Part shown: piece by piece, positions 28,355-37,156 of the stretch
Numbering within the stretch: position 1 is the first letter of the stretch
Layout of the letters: each line of letters begins with the position of its first letter
NCBI RefSeq assembly: GCF_001685025.1
Contig: NZ_MAYU01000001.1
Coordinates: 813,971 to 877,970, forward strand
DNA length: 64,000 bases
Source of the DNA: Bacillus sp. FJAT-27225
GTDB taxonomy: Bacteria; Bacillota; Bacilli; Bacillales; Cytobacillaceae
Direction of reading: 5' to 3'
The notes under the pieces: model-generated
The model's database searches: none
What the model was told of the DNA's origin: nothing
What the model saw: only the letters and a program-made list of their open reading frames with translations
Program-made: the position numbers and the translations under genes

Positions 28355-29375
28355 TAAGTGGCCGCTGAAGGAGCAGGCGGAATTCCTGAAAGAAATGGGA
28401 GAGCTGCTTCAGCGGGGCTACCACATGTCTGAAGCAATCGAGTCAATCTCCCTGCACTTGCCTTCAAAAAGAAAGCTTGAACTTTCTGCCTGTTTGCAGG
28501 ATTTGAAGAATGGGACACCCTTCCATGACGTTATTGAAGGTCTGGGCTTTAACAAGGATTTATCAGGTTACGTCTATTTTGCTGAACAGCATGGGAACTT
28601 TGAGCAGGCAATTCTTGAAGGCAGCACAGTACTATTGAACAGGGATATGGATTCAAGAAAACTAAGAAGCCTTTTGTATTATCCCGCCCTGCTTCTTATT
28701 GCCACCATACTCCTGTTTACGTTTGTCCAGCAATCACTTCTGCCCAGGTTTACAGTAATGTTCCATTCGATGGGGCTAGAGGAGCACGGCTTCACTGCAG
28801 GGGTCATCCGGTTTGGCCAACTTTTGCCTTTGTTCTCATTGATTCTAGCCTTCCTGTTAACAGTCTTGGCATGTCTCTACCAATTTTGGTACAGAAGCCT
28901 GCCTGCCTTAACCCAAAGACGTTTCCTCATGAAGGTTCCACTGGCAGGGCAAACCTTCAGGCTGATCCACACCCACTATTTTTCCATCCAATTAAGCTAC
29001 CTGCTTTCAGGAGGATTATCATTTCTGGAAGCCCTTACTTTTTTTGAAAACCATAAAAAACAAGATTTTTATAGTGAAATAGCCAGGCATATAAAATCCG
29101 GGCTTATAGCCGGAGAGTCACTCGAGGCTATCCTTCCCTCTCTCCCTTTCTTTGAGAATGGTTTTTCTTCAACTGTCCGGCATGGACAGAAAAATGGAAG
29201 GCTCCCAGAAGAGCTGCGTTTTTATAGCAAGAACTGCCTCTCCATACTTGAAAAGAAAGTAAAGGTACTAATCAAGGTTATTCAGCCTTCGATTTTTTTA
29301 ATCATTGCTGTTTTAGTCATTTCTATCTATCTGGCAATTTTGCTTCCAATGTTTCATATGCTCAGTGCCATTTAA
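28344..29375 (+). CDS. comGB: Competence pseudopilus membrane platform protein ComGB
   Basis: The 343-residue protein belongs to the GspF/PilC family, with membrane helices at about 110-132, 155-180 and 313-337. It contains the two repeated cytoplasmic GspF domains. It anchors the pseudopilus assembly machine and works with the ComGA ATPase. Its start overlaps comGA, and comGC begins 19 bp after it, behind AAGGAGG. Confidence 0.95.
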   Translation: MKSNKWPLKEQAEFLKEMGELLQRGYHMSEAIESISLHLPSKRKLELSACLQDLKNGTPFHDVIEGLGFNKDLSGYVYFAEQHGNFEQAILEGSTVLLNRDMDSRKLRSLLYYPALLLIATILLFTFVQQSLLPRFTVMFHSMGLEEHGFTAGVIRFGQLLPLFSLILAFLLTVLACLYQFWYRSLPALTQRRFLMKVPLAGQTFRLIHTHYFSIQLSYLLSGGLSFLEALTFFENHKKQDFYSEIARHIKSGLIAGESLEAILPSLPFFENGFSSTVRHGQKNGRLPEELRFYSKNCLSILEKKVKVLIKVIQPSIFLIIAVLVISIYLAILLPMFHMLSAI

Positions 29376-29393
29376 TTTAAGGAGGAATACTAG

Positions 29394-29726
29394 ATGAAAA
29401 AAATTAAAAACGAAAACGGTTTTACCCTGATTGAAATGATGATTGTCATGCTTGTCATATCTGTTTTATTGGCTATCACGATTCCCAATTTGACTAGTCG
29501 CAATGAGGCAATCAATAAAAAAGGCTGCGGCGCACTTGTAAAAGTTGTCGAAGCTCAGGTCCAGGCCTACCAACTTGAAAGAGGTGCGTATCCTCAGGAT
29601 TTAAATACGTTAATCCAAGCCAAATACTTGAACCCCGAAGCCGGTGTCTGCCCTGGAGGCAAAAAACAGATCATTGTAAATTCAGATGGTACAGTTAGTG
29701 AAGTCGCTATTTCCACTGTCCAATGA
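29394..29726 (+). CDS. comGC: Major pseudopilin ComGC
   Basis: The 110-residue prepilin has a short basic leader ending in NG, then FTLIEMMIVMLVISVLLAITIPN, with the Glu at position 5 of the mature chain. ComC should cut before Phe and methylate it. Cysteines in GCGAL and GVCPGG probably form the disulfide known for this subunit. It is the main subunit of the transformation pseudopilus. comGD overlaps by 4 bp. Confidence 0.97.
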   Translation: MKKIKNENGFTLIEMMIVMLVISVLLAITIPNLTSRNEAINKKGCGALVKVVEAQVQAYQLERGAYPQDLNTLIQAKYLNPEAGVCPGGKKQIIVNSDGTVSEVAISTVQ

Positions 29727-30163
29727 TTAGAAACCAAGCGGGCTTTACAATGGCCGAAGCCTTAATCTCCCTCGCCGGCTTCATCATGATTATTTCCCTG
29801 TGTGTCTCGCTTATGAAACCATTGCATTCCGCTTCGGAAAGACAGCATTTCTTCTCACTTCTAAAAGCAGACTTATATTACACCCAGTTGTATGCAATCT
29901 CACATCAGCGGGATCAAAACTTTATCATCATGGGAGAAAAAAACCTTTACTATGTTGATAACACATATGTTGTAAATTTATTGATAAAACGTATTTATCC
30001 AGCCGCTTTTCAGATAACCCCCGGGACCATGCCTCTTAATTTTAAGTTTCTTCCTGATGGAAATGTGAACCGCTTTGGGACAATCCTGGTCCGTAAAGAC
30101 GGGCGTTATTACCGGCTTGTTTTTCAACTTGGAAAGGGGCGGTTTTATGTTGCGGAAGGGTGA
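29723..30163 (+). CDS. comGD: Minor pseudopilin ComGD
   Basis: The 146-residue minor prepilin has the processing site AG/FTMAEALISLAGF (residue 7/8) and a following helix, with the usual Glu5. It overlaps comGC by 4 bp (ATGA) and comGE by 17 bp, so the genes are translationally coupled. It is needed for pseudopilus assembly in transformation. Confidence 0.93.
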   Translation: MIRNQAGFTMAEALISLAGFIMIISLCVSLMKPLHSASERQHFFSLLKADLYYTQLYAISHQRDQNFIIMGEKNLYYVDNTYVVNLLIKRIYPAAFQITPGTMPLNFKFLPDGNVNRFGTILVRKDGRYYRLVFQLGKGRFYVAEG

Positions 30164-30479
30164 CGGTTTCTTCCTTTCAGACTTATTGCTTTCCCTCTCT
30201 GCATTGTCAATTGCAGCAATGTTCCTCATTCCATCAACGGTTTTTCTTTGGAAGCAAAGCGCCAAAGCAACACTATCCAAAAACGCAACCAAGATACTAT
30301 TCAACGAGCTATCTGCTTATGCTTCAGAAGATAAATACCCGATTGACCGTTTTGTTAGAGCAAACGGGAATCAATTTAAAGTATCTATACAAACGAGAAT
30401 CGGTGGAAGCAAGGAGGTATGTGTAGGCGATGCAAATCCAACACCACAGTTTCAGGAAGTATGCCAAAAAATTGAATAA
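30147..30479 (+). CDS. comGE: Minor pseudopilin ComGE
   Basis: The 110-residue prepilin-like protein starts at 30147 after GAAAGGGG, not at the upstream ATG of the same frame (30075). The processing-like site is DG/FFLSDLLLSLSALSI, with Asp where most prepilins have Glu5. It lies in the expected fifth place of the comG operon and overlaps both neighbours. Confidence 0.88.
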   Translation: MLRKGDGFFLSDLLLSLSALSIAAMFLIPSTVFLWKQSAKATLSKNATKILFNELSAYASEDKYPIDRFVRANGNQFKVSIQTRIGGSKEVCVGDANPTPQFQEVCQKIE

Positions 30480-30897
30480 TAAAGGATTGATCATGAGCGA
30501 GATGCTTCTCTCGCTCGCCTGCCTGTCCATAATCGCTTTCCTGTTAGCTCCTGCCATATCGGTTTTGGAAAGCGGCAAATCACATACAAGCCGCAAATTG
30601 CAAGAAATGGAATGGGAGATTTTTTACACTCAAGCGAAAAATGAGCTTCTTTCTGCAGCCTCAATCCAAGTACTTTCCGGCAAGCTTGTTTTTAAGCTGG
30701 AAAAAGATACAGTGATGTACGAGAAATACGGAAATACCATTAGGCGGCGGGTCAATCTTACAGGGCATGAAATCCTGCTTCAAAATATTGATACAGTCGC
30801 CTTCAAACGAGAAGGCCAGCAAATTATTATGCAAACCACGGATTTCGAGGGAAACCTTTACGAAGGAATCATTTATTCGATTATCCCCTGGGAGTAA
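30430..30897 (+). CDS. comGF: Minor pseudopilin ComGF
   Basis: The 155-residue protein contains NNKG/LIMSEMLLSLACLSIIAF, a prepilin-type segment with Glu5, and a globular ComGF domain. The ATG at 30430 lies inside comGE, 12 nt after GGAGG. It is a minor component of the transformation pseudopilus. Confidence 0.92.
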   Translation: MQIQHHSFRKYAKKLNNKGLIMSEMLLSLACLSIIAFLLAPAISVLESGKSHTSRKLQEMEWEIFYTQAKNELLSAASIQVLSGKLVFKLEKDTVMYEKYGNTIRRRVNLTGHEILLQNIDTVAFKREGQQIIMQTTDFEGNLYEGIIYSIIPWE

Positions 30898-30902
30898 CAA
30901 GT

Positions 30903-31283
30903 ATGAGACTATACCAAAAAGGCTTCACCTATCCAGTGACTCTTTCCATTTTATTGTCGATGTGCCTATTCTTAATCATGACAGCGGAAATTCTTTTAAT
31001 CGAGAAAAAAGTGGCAATCGAGTTGGCTGCAATACAGCAACAGGATTATTACTTCCTGACAGCATTAAAGAAAACTGAGCGAGAGTTCCAAAGCAAAGGA
31101 ATTATAACGGCTGGTGAATATATTTTTGATAAGGGAACTGTTACATATACCGTTTCACCAGCCACTAATGGCCAGCATTTGGTTACATTCATTGTTTTGT
31201 TGACTGAAGGCACCCCCATTCAGGCTCAAAGTTATTATAATATCAATCAAAAAAAGATGGTAAAATGGTTCAAGAACAAATGA
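30903..31283 (+). CDS. comGG: Minor pseudopilin ComGG
   Basis: The 126-residue protein begins MRLYQKG/FTYPVTLSILLSMCLFLIM, a prepilin-like start without Glu5, as is usual for ComGG. It is the last gene of comG, 5 bp after comGF. aroK follows 13 bp later and may be read from the same transcript. Confidence 0.9.
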   Translation: MRLYQKGFTYPVTLSILLSMCLFLIMTAEILLIEKKVAIELAAIQQQDYYFLTALKKTEREFQSKGIITAGEYIFDKGTVTYTVSPATNGQHLVTFIVLLTEGTPIQAQSYYNINQKKMVKWFKNK

Positions 31284-31296
31284 ATGGAGATATTCT

Positions 31297-31800
31297 ATGA
31301 AAACTATTTTTTTGATTGGTTTTATGGGCAGCGGCAAGTCAACTGTCGGAAAAATCCTTGCCGAAAAACTGGGCATTCGCTTTGTTGATATGGATGAAGA
31401 AATAGAACGTACTGCAAGGAAAAGCATATCGGCAATCTTTCAAGAAGAGGGAGAAGAAAGCTTCAGGGACTTGGAGACTGCCCTCTTAACAAGTTTTCCC
31501 GGTTCGGAGCTTGTTGTCGCAACTGGCGGAGGTGCTGTCCTTCGTGAGGTTAATCGCGGGCTATTAAAGCAGTCTGGTCTGGTTATTTATTTGAAAGCGA
31601 GTGCGGAGGAGATATCAAAAAGATTGGTTGAAGATGAGACCCGTCCGCTATTGAAAGGCGATAAAAAGAAGGAAATAGCAAAAAGACTCAATAATCGTCT
31701 TCCATTATACACGGCCATTTCAGACTTGACCGTCATGACTGATGAAAAAAGTCCGGAGACAATTGCTGAAGAAATCGCAGCCAGGTTAAAAGAGGCTTAA
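31297..31800 (+). CDS. aroK: Shikimate kinase
   Basis: The 167-residue kinase phosphorylates shikimate with ATP in aromatic amino acid synthesis. Walker A is GFMGSGKST, the shikimate site has DMDEEIE and the FRDLE arginine, and ATGGGAV and the lid ETRPLL are present. It lies directly downstream of comGG, whereas in B. subtilis the gene is elsewhere. Confidence 0.96.
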   Translation: MKTIFLIGFMGSGKSTVGKILAEKLGIRFVDMDEEIERTARKSISAIFQEEGEESFRDLETALLTSFPGSELVVATGGGAVLREVNRGLLKQSGLVIYLKASAEEISKRLVEDETRPLLKGDKKKEIAKRLNNRLPLYTAISDLTVMTDEKSPETIAEEIAARLKEA

Positions 31801-31825
31801 ATCGGACATACTTGTAGCACCGAAA

Positions 31826-32247
31826 CAAAAGCGCAAGCGCCTTCGTGACAGGCAAAGAACGCCTGTCCCTGCGATGATTATTCTAGGGAGCTTTCCTTAG
31901 TGGTTATCGCCGTACAAACTGGAGGGGCTTCGACTGAGATAAAATGAACCTTCCATCAGCGCTTTTGGCTGATGGTTAGGTGAATGAATCGGACCTTTAG
32001 GGACAGTTGCCGACGAAGGAGGCCTACTGTGCCTTAAGGTGGGGCAAAGGAATCACGAAGAGCGAAGCTACTACCTGCTTCACATCATGAAGAAGCATCT
32101 TCGAAAAAGCTACGTGGGCTTTGCGACGAGCTGAAGGTATGCTTCCCTGAATATGCTATGGCGCAGGAGCACCTGAGCGATTCGATGATGACTTATCGTA
32201 GGGAGGAGCCCTGAAGTTTGATAGGTGATAGGCGCTGGAGCTAGACG
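31826..32247 (+). repeat. Structured intergenic element, possible non-coding RNA (about 420 nt)
   Basis: The element begins AAAGCGCAAGCGCC and ends GGCGCTGGAGCTAGAC. AGCGCC (31835) and GGCGCT (32230) can close it as one helix. Inside are clear hairpins: GACAGGC/GCCTGTC (31847-31867), CCATCAGC/GGCTGATGG (31953-31976), AGGC/GCCT near 32020 and CTTCA/TGAAG near 32080. Its ends resemble a dispersed intergenic repeat I know from Bacillaceae genomes. No ORF fits. Strand is arbitrary. Confidence 0.55.
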
Positions 32248-32269
32248 TTAACGAAAGCAGGTGTGTCGA

Positions 32270-32452
32270 TTGAAAACAAATGACTATGTGAAATATATGA
32301 CTCAAACCTTCGTAAAGTACTATGACCAGCCTCGCGAAGAGCGAAAGCGGCTCCGCGCGGCCAGGAAAGAAGAAAAAGCTGCCTTCTGGTACCGCTGGTT
32401 TGGAATACTTCCGTATTTAGTCTATTTAAGAATCAAAAAAAAGGAGCAATAA
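32270..32452 (+). CDS. yqzE: YqzE family small protein
   Basis: The 60-residue basic protein fits YqzE (MKTNDYVKYMTQTFVKYYDQP). It has a Trp/Tyr-rich hydrophobic stretch near the C-terminus (WYRWFGILPYLVYL). The TTG at 32270 has AGGTG at proper spacing and gives the family N-terminus, better than the GTG at 32261. In B. subtilis it also lies beside comG. The function is unknown. Confidence 0.85.
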   Translation: MKTNDYVKYMTQTFVKYYDQPREERKRLRAARKEEKAAFWYRWFGILPYLVYLRIKKKEQ

Positions 32453-32481
32453 GAGCGTAAACAACGCTAGTATTGCTCCTT
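32440..32481. terminator. Bidirectional terminator between yqzE and the methyltransferase gene
   Basis: AAAGGAGCAATA pairs with TATTGCTCCTTT, and an inner AGCGT/ACGCT pair extends the stem. Confidence 0.85.
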
Positions 32482-32484
32482 TCC

Positions 32485-33573
32485 TTATTCAAAGAGGCCA
32501 GCGGTGCCAATCTCGGTTGCCTTCTGCTGGATGATGACGTGAAACGAAGCACTCATGCCCGATGGGAGAACAAGGCTTCGAATTGCGCGGTTCCGCCGGC
32601 TTCGTTCCGAGAAAGGGTCAGGATCATAGTGTTCCTCCAACTCTTTCAGAATCCCGGCCGCAATCAAAAATTCATCCTGGCGCATAAGCGATGCCAGCCC
32701 GAGCCCGTGCCTTTGCCCTGCCTCGATAAGCCCGTCCAGATGAATGTGGGTGGTGATATCCATGCTTCCCGGATCCTGCAAAACATCGTCATACATTCTA
32801 TGTGCTTTGTATCCCCGAAGACTCCCACGCCTTCGGGCAGGACTCTGCCATTCTTCATTTGTATAGCCATAATCAACCGTTACGACAAGTCCTTTTTCAA
32901 GGGATTCAGATATATCTCTAACCATGCTCTCCATTGCGAGGGGGACTTCTATCCTCTGCCCCTCTGCCAGGGACAGTCCACTTCGTTCCAAATAGGAGGC
33001 GATATTCGATTCGGTTAGCGGCACTGGCTGTTCATAAAACCTGCCTTCTTTCAATCCTATTTTCACTTCAAAGAGTTGTCCGCGTTGTTTTTCAACCACA
33101 TGGACAGGGAGGGCATCAAATAATTCATTGGAGAAAATAAGGCCATTTTGAATCCGGATTCCTGCAAGAGTTTCATGCTGCGAAAAGCCCGGAAAGCCAG
33201 AGAGCAATTCTGCCTGCAGCTTCCTGTGATAAGGGCTCGTTTCAACAATTGCGTATTGTAAATCGGTATCCGAATGCAAACGCCATTCGTCAAGGAATGC
33301 CTTGGCAAATCTGCCGTTCCCTCCCCCAATCTCACATACTTCTGGAGCCAGTTTGTATCTCGTTGCAAGGTGCAAGTACCACTTTGCAAGTGTACGTCCA
33401 TATATATCAGAAATATTGCTTGTTGTAATGAAATCCCCCGAGCGGCCTATCTTTTCTCCTTCTCGCATGTAATAGCCATTCTCAGGAAAATAGAGGGCCA
33501 TTTCAATGAATTCGGCATAAGTAATTAGCCTTCCGGGGGCATTGTTTATTTTTTGTTCCAGCTGCGATAGCAT
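32485..33573 (-). CDS. Class I SAM-dependent methyltransferase, MidA/NDUFAF7 family
   Basis: The 362-residue protein matches the MidA family. It has the N-terminal block ITYAEFIEMALYFPENGYY and GDFITTSNIS, the SAM-binding loop CEIGGGNGRFAKAFL, and FSNELFDALPVHVV. In mitochondria this family methylates a complex I subunit arginine; the bacterial substrate is unknown. Possible starts are GTG 33588, GTG 33582 and ATG 33573. The family N-terminus favours 33573. It lies 30 bp after yqgX on the same strand. Confidence 0.88.
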   Translation of the reverse strand: MLSQLEQKINNAPGRLITYAEFIEMALYFPENGYYMREGEKIGRSGDFITTSNISDIYGRTLAKWYLHLATRYKLAPEVCEIGGGNGRFAKAFLDEWRLHSDTDLQYAIVETSPYHRKLQAELLSGFPGFSQHETLAGIRIQNGLIFSNELFDALPVHVVEKQRGQLFEVKIGLKEGRFYEQPVPLTESNIASYLERSGLSLAEGQRIEVPLAMESMVRDISESLEKGLVVTVDYGYTNEEWQSPARRRGSLRGYKAHRMYDDVLQDPGSMDITTHIHLDGLIEAGQRHGLGLASLMRQDEFLIAAGILKELEEHYDPDPFSERSRRNRAIRSLVLPSGMSASFHVIIQQKATEIGTAGLFE

Positions 33574-33602
33574 TCCAATCACTCTCACCTATACTTTAGC
33601 AA

Positions 33603-34241
33603 TCATATGCCGAATCCATTCAGAAATGGGTTGGAGTCCATTTCATCGCCAATTGTCGTTGCAGGGCCATGGCCAGGCAGGACAATTGTTTCCTCAGGCA
33701 ATGTTAGAAGTTTCGTATGTATACTGTTTAACAGCTCTTTGGAATTCCCCCCCGGAAGGTCTGTTCTTCCAATGCTTCCCATAAAAAGCGAGTCTCCAGC
33801 AACAACAAGCCCGTCATCAGGAAAATAGAAAGAAACACCTCCAGGTGAGTGGCCAGGTGTCTCGTATAGTGTAAAGTGAAACCCGGCAATCTCCATTTCC
33901 CCTTCCCCTTTGAATAGATGGTCCGCATCCTTTACCTTAACAGGTTCTACAGGGAAAAAGGCTGAACCGTTCAAAGCTGGATCTCCCAGCCACTTTTCTT
34001 CCTTTTTGTGCAGGTAAACAGGAATTTTATAATGATCTCTAACCGTATCAACTGCCCCAATATGGTCAAAATGGGCATGGGTCAAAATGACGGCAAGAGG
34101 AGTAAGCTTTTTTTCAGTAATAACCCTAATCAGTTTTTTGGCCTCATCGCCAGGGTCAACAATCAGGCATGTACCGTCATTGCGGTGAAGAATATAACAA
34201 TTTGCTTGAATCCCTCCAAGCGGGAGCGGAAACCACTTCAT
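33603..34241 (-). CDS. yqgX: Metallo-beta-lactamase-fold hydrolase YqgX
   Basis: The 212-residue hydrolase has the metal motif THAHFDHIG (about 54-62), GHSPGG with a further His, and PGHGPATT near the end, typical for the glyoxalase II-like branch. It is expected to be a cytosolic thioester or related hydrolase; glyoxalase II activity itself is not shown by the sequence. It probably forms a two-gene unit with the downstream methyltransferase. Confidence 0.9.
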   Translation of the reverse strand: MKWFPLPLGGIQANCYILHRNDGTCLIVDPGDEAKKLIRVITEKKLTPLAVILTHAHFDHIGAVDTVRDHYKIPVYLHKKEEKWLGDPALNGSAFFPVEPVKVKDADHLFKGEGEMEIAGFHFTLYETPGHSPGGVSFYFPDDGLVVAGDSLFMGSIGRTDLPGGNSKELLNSIHTKLLTLPEETIVLPGHGPATTIGDEMDSNPFLNGFGI

Positions 34242-34403
34242 GGCAAAGCCTCCAGTCTAGATGATTGATAGCCTTATTGTACACTATAATGCTCGACAAA
34301 TCAGATAAAAACCTATAGAATAAAAATCGAATGAAAACGGTTATTTTTTTACATATTTAAACGGGCTTCTCGCCCGCCGTTACGGTACAAAGGGGGCTAT
34401 TGT

Positions 34404-34577
34404 ATGGGACTAATGATCATTTTCACGCTTGTTGCACTTTTGGCAGGGTATTCAACTTTTACTGCGCTCAAAAATAAGAACTTTCTTGGTGTCGGTTTTG
34501 CGTTCCTGACTTTTCTTGTTTTTGGTTGGTTCACATTCATGACTGTCTGGAAAGACGGATACCCTTCCGGCCTCTAA
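34404..34577 (+). CDS. yqgW: DUF2759 small membrane protein YqgW
   Basis: A 57-residue protein begins at ATG 34404, 8 nt after AAGGGGG. It consists of two membrane helices (about 3-20 and 28-48) joined by LKNKNF. Sequence character and place between yqgX and yqgU fit YqgW (DUF2759). The function is unknown. A strong terminator follows. Confidence 0.85.
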   Translation: MGLMIIFTLVALLAGYSTFTALKNKNFLGVGFAFLTFLVFGWFTFMTVWKDGYPSGL

Positions 34578-34590
34578 GAAAATTGGAAGG

Positions 34591-34626
34591 AAAAGGCTGC
34601 CTTGCATTCCGCAAAGGCAGCCTTTT
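34591..34626. terminator. Bidirectional terminator between yqgW and yqgU
   Basis: AAAAGGCTGCCTT and AAGGCAGCCTTTT form a 13-bp stem that reaches into the yqgU stop codon. Confidence 0.9.
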
Positions 34627-35785
34627 AATTTTGTCCTGATTCCTCAATGAGATTTATTACTTTTTTTGTACGGGGATCGATGAGGCGTTCTAACCGATAG
34701 CCATATAGTATCGTTTTGCCATCCGGAGAGTAAACGATTGGCTGGTTGTCAACCCCTTCAAGAATTACTTCCCTGCTCCCCCCTATCTCATAAGAGGCAA
34801 GCGTAAATCCTTCTGTATAGGCATCAGCCTCTCCACTTCTTATCGGTTCAAATACTGCAAACGTTTCTGAACCCGGACTATAAGCCTGAAAAGGAACGAG
34901 CCAATCTGAAAATTTTGTTAGATGGGGAACCACAAATGATCCCAATTCTTTTAATTGTGGAGTATAAAACGTATATACGGCCTGGTCCTCGTTAAGCTTA
35001 TCACGGCTGATTGAAACAAGTAGATTTTCATATGCCTCGATATGATAATATTGCTCATCCAGGCTCGATGTGATATCGCCTTTAAGATCCTTGATGACCA
35101 GTGGAGCAAAAAACGATGGTGTGTTTTCATCCCATTTCAAGTATGCAACCAATTCTTTACCTGCCCATTTTGCAAACGGGTCTGGCAGATCCAGTTCATC
35201 TACATGGTTCTCGTTTGTATCCATTTGATAGCTGCTATATGTCCAATCCTCATTAAATGCAATTATTAAGGCAAGATCCTCAACATACGGATTCCATTCT
35301 GCGCGAAGTTCAGCTGAAGGGAAGGATTGGGTCATCAATTCATTTCCTTCCAAATCGTAAATGGATACAATCGCTTCAAATGATGAGGGCGAAGTATGAA
35401 CAAGAATTTTTTTCATGTCAGGACTTACAGCTGCTGTAACAATAGGCGTATTACTGGAGAGAATTAACCTGCTTTCACCAGTCCCTAATGAATAGGAATA
35501 TAAATTCGAACCCGAGGCTAAATTGGAAGCATAAATTAATTCTGATTCATTTAACCAGCCGAATGTTTTAAAAAATTCCCCTTCCGGCACTTGTATTGGC
35601 AGCCTCCAGTTACTTGCTCCCCCATTCTCCTCTTCTGTTTGTTCACTTGGCTCATCGGACTGTAATGGAGGCATGACCTTCAAAGCTTCTGGTTTTGTGC
35701 ATGCTGTCAGGAAAAGGAATACAAGGCAAATGAACAGGGCCTTTGCTGCAGTAAAAGTGGAACGCCTAAATCTATATAGCCCCAT
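34625..35785 (-). CDS. yqgU: Lipoprotein YqgU
   Basis: The 386-residue lipoprotein has the signal ending FLTAC, with Cys29 lipidated. The body contains repeated segments like SPDMKKILVHT and SPDGKTILYG, suggesting a beta-propeller of TolB or WD-like type. The ATG at 35785 after AAAGGAGG is the right start; the frame extends to 35845. Position and type match YqgU. Its role outside the membrane is unknown. Confidence 0.88.
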   Translation of the reverse strand: MGLYRFRRSTFTAAKALFICLVFLFLTACTKPEALKVMPPLQSDEPSEQTEEENGGASNWRLPIQVPEGEFFKTFGWLNESELIYASNLASGSNLYSYSLGTGESRLILSSNTPIVTAAVSPDMKKILVHTSPSSFEAIVSIYDLEGNELMTQSFPSAELRAEWNPYVEDLALIIAFNEDWTYSSYQMDTNENHVDELDLPDPFAKWAGKELVAYLKWDENTPSFFAPLVIKDLKGDITSSLDEQYYHIEAYENLLVSISRDKLNEDQAVYTFYTPQLKELGSFVVPHLTKFSDWLVPFQAYSPGSETFAVFEPIRSGEADAYTEGFTLASYEIGGSREVILEGVDNQPIVYSPDGKTILYGYRLERLIDPRTKKVINLIEESGQN

Positions 35786-35861
35786 TCCTTTCCCTCCTTT
35801 AAAGTCGATATCATAATAGACGTTTGACATTGTCGTTAGTTTCAATATATATGCAATTTGA

Positions 35862-37061
35862 TTAATTTTTTTTCAATCCGACTACTGAAAAAAATAGGCT
35901 TGATACCGACTGGAAAATGGAATCATAGTGTGAAAGAGGAAGCGGGTTTATTCCTTTTCCCACCTCTATTGTGAATCCAGGCTTTTGGAACTCTTCGATA
36001 AACCAATCTTTAAAGCCCGCATGGCTGTCTATCGTCCTGACTGGCCTGTAGCCACTCATGGCTCCCATCATACCCGCAAGCTTACCGGCCTCCTCTGGTT
36101 CCCGGTTATTATAACCCCAATAAAATTCTTCACCCTGCGAATGAAACGCAAAGACCATATCAAATTCCCTTGATCTTGCCAATTCTGCCATTACTATTGC
36201 TTCGGGTTCTGTTAAGGGAGCCTCACCTGGAAAATCACGCGATGATGGTGATTTTGGCTCCTTTCGTTCCTTTTCAATAGCCCAATTGGCAGGGAATTGA
36301 TTATTCAAATCTACCCCTCTGATATTCGCTTTCCATCCAGTAAAATCTGTCCTCCCATCATTTATCTGTACGATATCAAGTTCGCAGCCTAGGGGAGGGC
36401 CTTGCAAAACCAAATCAACACCATCAGGATTTACCATAGGTACAATCGAAAGTTCATTGTCCATATATGCATGTGCAAAGTCCCAACCGGACAATCCATT
36501 GGTTAGCCCCAATAAATAATGGTTTGCCAAATCCATGAGGATCGCCGATGTAATCCATTCATTTGCATGAAAAGAAGCATTAAAATGAATTTTTCGTTTC
36601 CCGCTCCCAATTATTAGTTCGTATATGGGCTTGCGAAGAACACTTCTCCCAATTATCCTAACTTTAACAAATGGATAGGCCTTTTTTAATATCTCTATAT
36701 CCTGCTCAAGCACCTTTGAATGATATGGCATCTTGCATGGTATGATAGGAGAGGTGATTCTCAACGGATGCCATATCAATTGTCCTTCTCTCAAATCTTC
36801 ATCTGGCTTTAGGTTATTAATCCTTGTGATAACTGTGAGAGGGACATTCCAATCCTGCTCAAGTTTCCTAAGATTATCTCCCTTTTGAACATGATAAGGA
36901 AGAGTACAAAGGCCCGGAATAGCGATGCGATTGGTTTTTTTAGAGGGCAACTCTTCACAAGGAATTTGAGGATCAGAGACAGTCTCGAGCAAGTCCACAG
37001 GAATGTTAAAAAGCTTACCAATAGATTCTTTTGTCTCACCAGGCTCCAAAAATATCTTCAT
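35862..37061 (-). CDS. yqgT: LysM plus M14 peptidase, gamma-D-glutamyl-L-diamino acid endopeptidase type (YqgT)
   Basis: The 399-residue enzyme has LysM-type repeats at the N-terminus (YHVQKGDNLRKLEQDWNV near residue 62) and an M14 zinc carboxypeptidase domain (about 115-395). Zinc ligands are His and Glu in SFHANEW and a His in FAFHSQGEE; the catalytic Glu is in TIEVGKG. Relatives cut gamma-D-Glu-meso-Dap bonds in cell-wall peptides. No signal peptide is seen, so it may be cytosolic or spore-associated. The start at 37061 is preferred over 37082. Confidence 0.9.
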   Translation of the reverse strand: MKIFLEPGETKESIGKLFNIPVDLLETVSDPQIPCEELPSKKTNRIAIPGLCTLPYHVQKGDNLRKLEQDWNVPLTVITRINNLKPDEDLREGQLIWHPLRITSPIIPCKMPYHSKVLEQDIEILKKAYPFVKVRIIGRSVLRKPIYELIIGSGKRKIHFNASFHANEWITSAILMDLANHYLLGLTNGLSGWDFAHAYMDNELSIVPMVNPDGVDLVLQGPPLGCELDIVQINDGRTDFTGWKANIRGVDLNNQFPANWAIEKERKEPKSPSSRDFPGEAPLTEPEAIVMAELARSREFDMVFAFHSQGEEFYWGYNNREPEEAGKLAGMMGAMSGYRPVRTIDSHAGFKDWFIEEFQKPGFTIEVGKGINPLPLSHYDSIFQSVSSLFFSVVGLKKN

Positions 37062-37156
37062 CCCAGCTACTCCTTTCATCAACTTTTATAAATGTATGAA
37101 TCCCGCTGATAAAAAAGAAATAACAAAAGGCCCCTAACTTGGAGGCCTCTAAAAAT

